From contig JAFVRU010000112.1 of NCBI GenBank assembly GCA_017504065.1, forward strand, positions 1 through 11,488: 11,488 nt of DNA, written 5' to 3'. Position numbers and translations under genes: made by a program. Shown here in pieces: positions 6,449 through 11,488 of the stretch (positions are counted from its first letter, which is position 1; every line of letters begins with the position of its first letter). The DNA comes from Clostridia bacterium. Lineage in GTDB: Bacteria; Bacillota; Clostridia; Christensenellales; Borkfalkiaceae. The notes under the pieces were generated by a model. The model was not told the origin of the DNA and did no database searches. It saw nothing but the letters and a program-made list of their open reading frames with translations.

Positions 6449-7981
6449 TTACAACGCGTTCTTTACGTTTTCCACAAATTCGTGGTAGGACTTGGAGCGA
6501 TCGAGCAACTTGATCAAATCCGCGTCTTGGTATTTCGCAAGGTACTCGTTTCGCAGCAGAAAATCGAATGCGATTTCTTTTTGCGTTTGCAACGCTTCTC
6601 GTTGCTGGACCTGCGAACGCTGAAAATCGATCGCGGGATAGACGCGCCGCACCGCAAGCTCGTCCTTTAAATAAATACTCAAATTCGCACGGGCGGATAA
6701 TTCTTTAGAAAGTACGTCGTCGCTCGGATTTCCCGTATCGATATCCACCGCGCCGAGTATGGCAAGCGAACCGCCTTTGTCCAAACACCGCGCCGAACCC
6801 AAAAACTTCTTAATGTAGTGAATGGTTTTGGTTTCCAAACCGCAAGCAAGCGTTTTCCCACCGAGCGAATCGTTCGTTTCGTTAAACACCGTCGCCAAAG
6901 CGCTGATCGAATCCACGATCAATAAGACGTCTCTACCGCTTTCCGCATAACTCTTGGCTCTGCGTAAAAGGAATTCGGCAAGAAAAATCTGTCTTTCCAC
7001 TTCGTCTTCGTCCGTCGTATAAATGAGCATATCTCGATCGATTTCTTTTTGGAATAGATTGACCGTTTCCGGAGTTTGATCCATCAACAAGCTCATTACC
7101 GTTACGTCGTCGTTTAATTCCCGCGCGGCGCGAATGGTTTTCAAAAGCAAGGTCGTTTTTCCCGACTTTGGCGCGCCAAACACACAACAGCGCTGTCCTT
7201 TTCCGAATGGAATCAGCCAATCTAAATACTTCAATTCCGTCATAGAAAAGTTTTTGCCGTCATAGAACCGAATACGCTCCGACGGATACCGAGCTTCACT
7301 TTCTTCAAAGCGTTTGCGACGGAAATCTTCCAACAAAATTTCGTTGACCGTTAAAATTTTTGTCGCAACGACTACGCGTTCTTGTTTCTCTCCGTAACAG
7401 GAAACGATATCCCCTTCCTGTAACCCGTGATTGTGGATCAGCTCGATCGGCACTAAAATCTTTTTCGTTTCATCTACGCCCGTTAAAGGCAAGAGCAAAG
7501 AAACGTTATTCAACGTTTGCAACTGTCCACGATATACCATTCGTTGCCCGTTACATGTTTCAATTTTATCAAAATCAGGCGAATGCAAAGTCAACGTTTC
7601 CGCTTGCGGGCGTTGTTGAAAGAGTTTCCAATTTATATACGCTTCTTCGTCCGTAATCGTATAATCGGGCTCGTCGATCTTACCTGCTTGCGGTTTTTCC
7701 GTTGTAGGCATATCCAAATACAACAACTGTAACCGTTGTACTTCCGCGGGAATATCCGGATTTACGGAATTATTTTTCACAGGCGCGCCGCGCTTGCTTC
7801 GCTCAATCGGCGCAGCTTCTCCCGAAGTAATTGCAAGAATTTTCGGTATTAAATCCGGTTTTTTCAATTTTGTAGGAGAATATACGCCGAGTTCTCTCCC
7901 ATAACGGCGCAAATCGTCCAAACTCTGTTTGGACAAGAACTCTCCGAGTTTTTCTTTATATTCCTGTATATATTTGCTCAT
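6449..7981 (-). CDS. rho: Rho-family ATPase (transcription termination factor Rho-like), altered active site
   Basis: 510 aa. Rho is a hexameric RNA-dependent ATPase that ends transcription. Visible are a Rho_N helical domain (about 20-50), a low-complexity linker (about 52-140), a cold-shock-like domain (about 145-215), and the RecA-type core. 'YPSERIRFYDG...DWLIPFGKGQRCCV' precedes Walker A 'GAPKSGKTT' (269-277, K275); Walker B 'LLIVDS' has D357; 'IDTG' and 'RRVYPAIDFQRS' follow. Against E. coli Rho by eye, several key residues differ: E211 (catalytic) is Q302, R212 is T303, R269 (arginine valve) is A361, R366 (arginine finger) is probably Q459, and RNP1 'GFGFLR' lacks its aromatics (about 158-165). 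It is clearly Rho-related, but hydrolysis and RNA binding may differ. Its ATG overlaps the stop of the upstream gene (ATGA), so it is translationally coupled. The distance to a second, standard Rho in this genome cannot be judged. Confidence 0.88.
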   Translation of the reverse strand: MSKYIQEYKEKLGEFLSKQSLDDLRRYGRELGVYSPTKLKKPDLIPKILAITSGEAAPIERSKRGAPVKNNSVNPDIPAEVQRLQLLYLDMPTTEKPQAGKIDEPDYTITDEEAYINWKLFQQRPQAETLTLHSPDFDKIETCNGQRMVYRGQLQTLNNVSLLLPLTGVDETKKILVPIELIHNHGLQEGDIVSCYGEKQERVVVATKILTVNEILLEDFRRKRFEESEARYPSERIRFYDGKNFSMTELKYLDWLIPFGKGQRCCVFGAPKSGKTTLLLKTIRAARELNDDVTVMSLLMDQTPETVNLFQKEIDRDMLIYTTDEDEVERQIFLAEFLLRRAKSYAESGRDVLLIVDSISALATVFNETNDSLGGKTLACGLETKTIHYIKKFLGSARCLDKGGSLAILGAVDIDTGNPSDDVLSKELSARANLSIYLKDELAVRRVYPAIDFQRSQVQQREALQTQKEIAFDFLLRNEYLAKYQDADLIKLLDRSKSYHEFVENVKNAL

Positions 7982-8634
7982 ATTCTTTCTACCCTATCCA
8001 AATAAAGGATCTTTTTCTTCCCCATTTCCCACTCCGCAAGCGACAAGACGTACTCGCCGTCTTTAACATACTCGACGGAGTTCGCATCGAATAACTTTAA
8101 AAACGCATCCGCCGATTGAATATCCAACTGCCCGTCTTGCGGTCGGTAATGCATCGGAATCACCATTTTAGGCGAAAGCTCGTCCACGTATACTTTTGCC
8201 TGTTCCGCCGTGATCGTATACGTACCGCCAATCGGCAACAACAGAACGTCGGGCTTACCAAGTTTTCGGAGCAGCTCTGCCGAACACGCTTCGCCTAAAT
8301 CCCCGAAATGGCAAACTTGGATTCCGTCTATCTCGATGGTAAACATCACGTTTTCGCCCCGCAACGCTCCGCCGACGGGATCGTGAAAACTCGTTACGCC
8401 GTGAATACGCAAGTCTTTAAATTCATAATCCTGCGCCTGATCGGTAACAACAAACGGCGATTCGATCGCTTGCGTACAATTATGATCAAAATGACCGTGA
8501 CTGACCGTAACGACGTCTGCGGTAACCCTTGCGGGCATTTCGTAGCCGACGCCCGAATAAGGATCGGTTACGACCGTAACGCCCGACGTAGACGTCAAGC
8601 GAAAACACGAATGTCCCAAATATTGTATGCGCAT
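7978..8634 (-). CDS. MBL-fold metal-dependent hydrolase (UPF0173/UlaG-like)
   Basis: 218 aa, the usual size of the short UPF0173-type metallo-beta-lactamase hydrolases. Metal ligands are in place: H8 ('LGHSCF'), H46, H48, D50 and H51 in 'SHGHFDH', H84 ('FHDP'), H109 and D112 ('HFGDLG'), and H162 ('PMHYRP'). The family binds one or two metal ions; some members (UlaG) are lactonases, but most, including this one, have no known substrate. The protein should be cytoplasmic. The ATG follows AAAGGGGGAG, which starts right after the stop of the DUF1934 gene, leaving a 12 nt gap. Its own TGA overlaps the rho ATG, so these three genes form one operon. Nothing in the sequence links its activity to Rho. 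Confidence 0.93.
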   Translation of the reverse strand: MRIQYLGHSCFRLTSTSGVTVVTDPYSGVGYEMPARVTADVVTVSHGHFDHNCTQAIESPFVVTDQAQDYEFKDLRIHGVTSFHDPVGGALRGENVMFTIEIDGIQVCHFGDLGEACSAELLRKLGKPDVLLLPIGGTYTITAEQAKVYVDELSPKMVIPMHYRPQDGQLDIQSADAFLKLFDANSVEYVKDGEYVLSLAEWEMGKKKILYLDRVERI

Positions 8635-8646
8635 AACTCCCCCTTT

Positions 8647-9057
8647 TTATTTCGATTCGTCAACCCGCGCGGAAATCCGAAGCTTCATTTCTTGCGGCTC
8701 GTCCCCGATACGTAAAGTATATTGCAAAGACGCCAATACGGAATTTTTCCCGATCGAATACGCGATTTTCCGAGTAAAAACTTGCAATTCGCCTTCCGCT
8801 CCGCCAATCCCGAGCCAACCCGAGCGCGTTTGTCCGTTTTCTAAAAACAAACGTAGCGTGTAATCGCCCGTGCGTTCAATCGTTGCACTTTCTCCTTGCA
8901 GGCGCAACTGAACGTTTGCGTTTTCATCGGTATAACTCAGCTCCACAGACCTTGTAAATAAACCGAGTTTTCCCTTACGCTTGATCTGCGTTTCTACGCC
9001 GTCCACCGTCGTCGAAATCTCGACCGTACAATTTTGCAATTCGTATTCTTCTGTCAT
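8647..9057 (-). CDS. DUF1934 (YwiB-like) beta-barrel protein
   Basis: 136 aa, close to the size of B. subtilis YwiB. The whole length fits DUF1934, a calycin-like eight-stranded barrel: 'ISTTVDGVETQIKRKGKL' at the start, the 'ATIERTGDYTLRLFLENGQTRSGWL' core (about 58-82), 'GELQVFTRKIAYSIG' (about 88-102), and the terminal strands 'LQYTLRIG' and 'MKLRISAR'. Its biochemical role is unknown. The family occurs widely in Firmicutes, often near general housekeeping genes. It is the first gene of the operon with the MBL hydrolase and rho. No clear Shine-Dalgarno precedes the ATG, but the promoter is close, leaving a leader of roughly 25 nt. Confidence 0.85.
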   Translation of the reverse strand: MTEEYELQNCTVEISTTVDGVETQIKRKGKLGLFTRSVELSYTDENANVQLRLQGESATIERTGDYTLRLFLENGQTRSGWLGIGGAEGELQVFTRKIAYSIGKNSVLASLQYTLRIGDEPQEMKLRISARVDESK

Positions 9058-9087
9058 TTTTCGCCGTTTTTCGCGTTATTTTCTTTT

Positions 9088-9116
9088 ATTATAACAAATA
9101 TTTTACAAAAAGTAAA
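9088..9116 (-). promoter_or_regulatory. Promoter of the DUF1934-MBL-rho operon
   Basis: On the - strand, TTTACT (9116-9111) and a perfect TATAAT (9093-9088) have a 17 bp spacer, with the start near 9081, about 25 nt before the ATG at 9057. It lies in the 90-base gap after tyrA, which has no terminator I can see. Confidence 0.65.
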
Positions 9117-9147
9117 ACAATTATACCATTTTTGCGAAATAATCTTC

Positions 9148-9972
9148 TCAATCGTTGCCACGTTTGATGGTTTCGCGAATCAATCTCCCCGCTTTCAACG
9201 CTTCGGAAAGTTTGGATTCGTCGCCGCTTGCGATCGCGTCGCGGTACTCCGCTAAATGCTGTATCAGACCGTCCAACTCGCTTACGATATATTCACGGTT
9301 GCGCATATACAATTCTGTCCACATGTTTTCGTCCACGCCCGCAATCCGCGTCATGTCTTGGAAACTGCCGCCCGTGAACCCGTCGCAATGACGGACTTGT
9401 TCGCTTTTTACGTATGCATTGGAAACCAAATGCGCGAGCTGGGAAGTCAAGGCTATTTTTTGATCGTGCTCTTTCGACGTACATTCAATCAGCTTCCCAA
9501 AACGCATCGCTTTGGCGTATTCTTTGATCTCCGCCACGTCCGTTTCCAACGTTTTATCCGAACGGGTAATGATCAAATTCGCGTTCTTGAAAAGATTGGG
9601 CGAAGCGGAAGTGATCCCCGAAGTTTCCTTACCTGCCATCGGATGCAAGCCGACGTAGCGGTAATTCCTTTCCCGCTCATAAACCGCGGCTTCCACCACC
9701 GATTTGACTCCGCAAATATCCGCAACCAACGCGCCGTTTTTAAATTCTCCGTTTCGTAAAAGCTCGATCGTAGCGGTCGGCGGAACGGCAATAAACACTA
9801 CGTCGTAATCGCTTAACCGTTCGGCTTTCGCGCGAATATATCCTTTTTGCAGCGCGTATTCGATGGCTGCATCACTTCTATTGTATCCGTCCACCGTATA
9901 CCCTGCGCTGGTCAATGCGCCGCAAATCGAACCGCCGATGATCCCTAACCCGACTACCGCTATCTTTTTCAT
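9148..9972 (-). CDS. tyrA: Prephenate dehydrogenase
   Basis: 274 aa. It oxidises prephenate to 4-hydroxyphenylpyruvate with NAD(P), in tyrosine synthesis. The N-terminus is a Rossmann fold with GxGxxG at G8, G10 and G13 ('VVGLGIIGGS'). 'HPMAGKE' (110-116) carries the catalytic histidine, and 'TSQLAHLVSNA' (176-186) and 'GGSFQDMTRIAG' belong to the helical prephenate-binding domain. It ends there, without the C-terminal ACT domain of B. subtilis TyrA (about 370 aa), so feedback control by tyrosine through ACT is not expected. The ATG lies 7 nt after GGAG and has its own promoter. It ends with TGA (9150-9148). Neighbouring genes are not in the aromatic pathway. Confidence 0.95.
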   Translation of the reverse strand: MKKIAVVGLGIIGGSICGALTSAGYTVDGYNRSDAAIEYALQKGYIRAKAERLSDYDVVFIAVPPTATIELLRNGEFKNGALVADICGVKSVVEAAVYERERNYRYVGLHPMAGKETSGITSASPNLFKNANLIITRSDKTLETDVAEIKEYAKAMRFGKLIECTSKEHDQKIALTSQLAHLVSNAYVKSEQVRHCDGFTGGSFQDMTRIAGVDENMWTELYMRNREYIVSELDGLIQHLAEYRDAIASGDESKLSEALKAGRLIRETIKRGND

Positions 9973-10002
9973 AAACGTACTCCAAAAAGCTGAATTTTAA
10001 TT

Positions 10003-10031
10003 ATATTACCACATTTTACGAAAAAATTCAA
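10003..10031 (-). promoter_or_regulatory. Promoter of tyrA
   Basis: On the - strand, TTGAAT (10031-10026) and TAATAT (10008-10003) have a 17 bp spacer. The start would be near 9996, with a short leader carrying GGAG 7 nt before the tyrA ATG. No T-box or attenuator fits in so short a leader. Confidence 0.6.
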
Positions 10032-10062
10032 CTGTTCCAAAAAGATTTCCGTATTTTTCGAC

Positions 10063-10091
10063 AAAAAAAGAGAAGGCGTTGTGCCTTCCCT
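10063..10091 (-). terminator. Terminator of spoIIID
   Basis: On the - strand a 9 bp stem (AGGGAAGGC at 10091-10083, paired with 10077-10069, one G-U) has a 5 nt loop and is followed by seven T. It starts 16 nt after the spoIIID stop and separates it from tyrA. Confidence 0.92.
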
Positions 10092-10106
10092 GCTTTGAAC
10101 GCTGTA

Positions 10107-10364
10107 TTACTCGCCGCTCTTGCCCGTATATTTTTTTCGCGTGGCAATTCCGCCGCGAATATGCCGTTCGCTTAAATTGACGTCTAAAACGTCCCTGACC
10201 CGTTCGTATAAATCCTTGTCTACGTATTTCAAACGCTCGGAAACGTCTTTATGCACCGTTGATTTACTAATGGAAAAATGCGCAGAACACGCCCGAACGG
10301 TACACCCCGTCGCTACGATATATTCCGCGCACTTTCTTGCTCTTTCTTCAATATAATCCCACAA
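10107..10364 (-). CDS. spoIIID: Sporulation transcriptional regulator SpoIIID
   Basis: 85 aa, similar in size and sequence to B. subtilis SpoIIID (93 aa). SpoIIID is a mother-cell DNA-binding protein made under sigma-E that switches genes on or off before sigma-K takes over. Matching features are 'YIEERARKCAEYIVATGCTVRACSAHFSISKSTVHKDVSERL' (4-45), with the helix-turn-helix at about 22-45, 'VRDVLDVNLSERHIRGGIATRKKY' (56-79), and a basic tail. The start is TTG at 10364-10362, chosen because a perfect GGAGG (10377-10373) lies 8 nt upstream and the protein then begins where SpoIIID proteins normally do. It has a sigma-E-like promoter upstream and a strong terminator downstream. Its presence indicates a spore former. 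Confidence 0.96.
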   Translation of the reverse strand: MWDYIEERARKCAEYIVATGCTVRACSAHFSISKSTVHKDVSERLKYVDKDLYERVRDVLDVNLSERHIRGGIATRKKYTGKSGE

Positions 10365-10395
10365 AATCCCGACCTCCGCAATTCGCTTACGGAAT

Positions 10396-10425
10396 ATTCT
10401 ATGTCGGTTTTTCGGTGGTTATAAC
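10396..10425 (-). promoter_or_regulatory. Sigma-E-like promoter of spoIIID
   Basis: On the - strand, CATAGAAT (10403-10396) differs at one base from the sigma-E -10 consensus CATACAAT. A GTTATAAC containing the ATA core (10425-10418) lies 14 bp upstream, the right spacing for the sigma-E -35. It sits just after the parC stop. In B. subtilis, spoIIID is transcribed by sigma-E, so the position fits. The -35 lies within a perfect 10 bp palindrome, GGTTATAACC (10417-10426), a possible operator. Confidence 0.6.
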
Positions 10426-10438
10426 CTAATTTCGGCGT

Positions 10439-11488
10439 TTATTCGCCTTTTTTGTAAAACATCGGGAATACGCGCGCTACCGAGCCTTCTTTATAGGCGG
10501 GAATTTTTTGCGCACGATTGCTTTGCGTTAAGATTTGTACCCGCTCCGTAGAAAGTTCGGATACGTTCTCCTGTTTATCTACGACGGCGAGCATATACGG
10601 CACGGTAACGTAGCTTGCGCTGATTACCTGCGCTCCGTCTGCCAAGCCTACGATGATCGAGCCTTTCCCGTACCGTTTGGCTTTCTTGATTTGGGATACG
10701 CATACGCGTTTAAATCTGCCTTCCGACGTCGCAAGCACGACTTCGCCTTCGTCGTCAATTTGCGACATGAATACGACTTCGTCGCCGTCGCGAAGCGAAA
10801 TTCCGCGTACACCCGTCGCCTGTCTGCCTTGTACGGGAATGTCGTCCGTGAACGCGTTCAAGCAAATCCCGTCTTTGGTAACGATCATAATCGTATCTTC
10901 CGTTTCCAAACTCTCTTGTTCCACGTTCAATACTTCGTCGCCGTCCGTGAGCTTGATTGCAGGGAAATTTTCTTTCCGCTGATCGTATTCCGCCCACTCC
11001 GACTTCTTAATCATACCTTTCTTAGTAAAGAAAATCAAATTCCCGAACGGCATGTGTTCGCCGACTTCGAATATCGCTACAACGCGTTCTCCCGCGTCCG
11101 CCGTTTTGGACAAATCGCGAAGCGACGCGCCCTTGTCGGTGATTTTCCCCCAAAGCGCAGGCTCGGAAATATCCAACCGATGACAATTCCCGTCGTTCGT
11201 GAACGCGAAAATCCGCTTATCCGTCATCGTTTTCAAGGTTTTGAGCGCAAGCGTTTGCGGTTTGAATTTCCCTTCCAAAGCCTGTTGTAACGCGTCTGCA
11301 TGCTTACCCGTCAACACTTTAAACTTTTCGTCCGCCGTGTATACGAGCGTGCAATTTACGGGCTCGCGCTTGATTTCCGCTACGGCGAGCATCCCGTCCG
11401 CTTCTTCTCGCGTAAACACGAGCTTGGATCTTCTGGGCGTGGGATACGCTTCCTTGATCTGCGTGATTTCTTCTTTGACGACTTGCAG
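10439..11488 (-). CDS. parC: DNA topoisomerase IV subunit A (ParC-like), C-terminal part
   Basis: Partial: the frame is open to the window edge, giving 349 aa of the C-terminus. The first residues ('LQVVKEEITQIKEAYPTPRRSKLVF') are the end of the coiled-coil domain of a type IIA topoisomerase A subunit, followed by the beta-pinwheel that wraps DNA. Pinwheel blades are visible as repeats such as 'RIFAFTNDGNCHRLDISE', 'LIFFTKKGMIKKSEW', 'IMIVTKDGICLNAF...GRQATGVRGI' and 'VVLATSEGRFKRV'. The first blade shows no GyrA box (QRRGGKG); instead it has 'LWGKITDKG', like Firmicute ParC, so topoisomerase IV is more likely than gyrase. The subunit cuts and rejoins DNA to unlink daughter chromosomes together with ParE. 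It ends at TAA with no clear terminator before spoIIID, so some read-through into spoIIID is possible. Confidence 0.85.
   Translation of the reverse strand: MQVVKEEITQIKEAYPTPRRSKLVFTREEADGMLAVAEIKREPVNCTLVYTADEKFKVLTGKHADALQQALEGKFKPQTLALKTLKTMTDKRIFAFTNDGNCHRLDISEPALWGKITDKGASLRDLSKTADAGERVVAIFEVGEHMPFGNLIFFTKKGMIKKSEWAEYDQRKENFPAIKLTDGDEVLNVEQESLETEDTIMIVTKDGICLNAFTDDIPVQGRQATGVRGISLRDGDEVVFMSQIDDEGEVVLATSEGRFKRVCVSQIKKAKRYGKGSIIVGLADGAQVISASYVTVPYMLAVVDKQENVSELSTERVQILTQSNRAQKIPAYKEGSVARVFPMFYKKGE

Noticed and set aside
9120..9125. A second TATAAT on the - strand after tyrA
   Set aside because: No -35 element lies at 16 to 18 bp; the nearest candidate (TTGAGA) is 20 bp away, inside the tyrA stop region.

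Overview
The window suggests a spore-forming, anaerobic Firmicute of the class Clostridia, probably an uncultured gut lineage. This is inferred from a SpoIIID homologue with a sigma-E-like promoter, a class III (oxygen-sensitive) ribonucleotide reductase under NrdR-type boxes, strong AAGGAGG-type ribosome binding sites, TTG starts, and a YwiB-like DUF1934 protein. No species can be named from the sequence alone.

Layout. (1) Positions 1 to about 2480 are an AT-rich accessory segment read on the + strand. It holds a protein resembling a MobV/Pre relaxase whose metal-binding histidines are replaced, a 263-base leader with a near-consensus promoter, and a tyrosine recombinase gene interrupted by an in-frame TGA. 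It stops at the 3' end of a tRNA-Thr(CGT) gene, the usual target of such integrases. The best reading is the right end of a decaying integrative mobilizable element whose left end lies outside the window. (2) Positions 2481 to 11488 are chromosomal, with every gene on the - strand. In order of transcription they are: the C-terminal part of a topoisomerase IV subunit A (parC-like); spoIIID; tyrA; an operon of DUF1934, an MBL-fold hydrolase and a Rho-family protein; nrdD-nrdG; a membrane-anchored SPOR-like protein; and tRNA-Thr.

Regulation is unusually easy to read. spoIIID, tyrA, the DUF1934-MBL-rho operon, nrdDG and the tRNA each have a recognisable promoter, and spoIIID, rho, nrdG and the tRNA each end in a convincing intrinsic terminator. 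The nrdDG control region carries four NrdR-like boxes in two pairs, each pair 33 bp apart, and each pair sits on its own candidate promoter. The nrdG terminator hairpin contains the start codon of the next gene.

The items most worth a second look are: the Rho-family protein, which has substitutions at the positions of the catalytic glutamate, the arginine valve, the arginine finger and the RNA-binding RNP1 aromatics; the relaxase-like protein lacking all three motif III histidines; the four-box NrdR operator; and the integrase with an in-frame UGA beside the tRNA gene.
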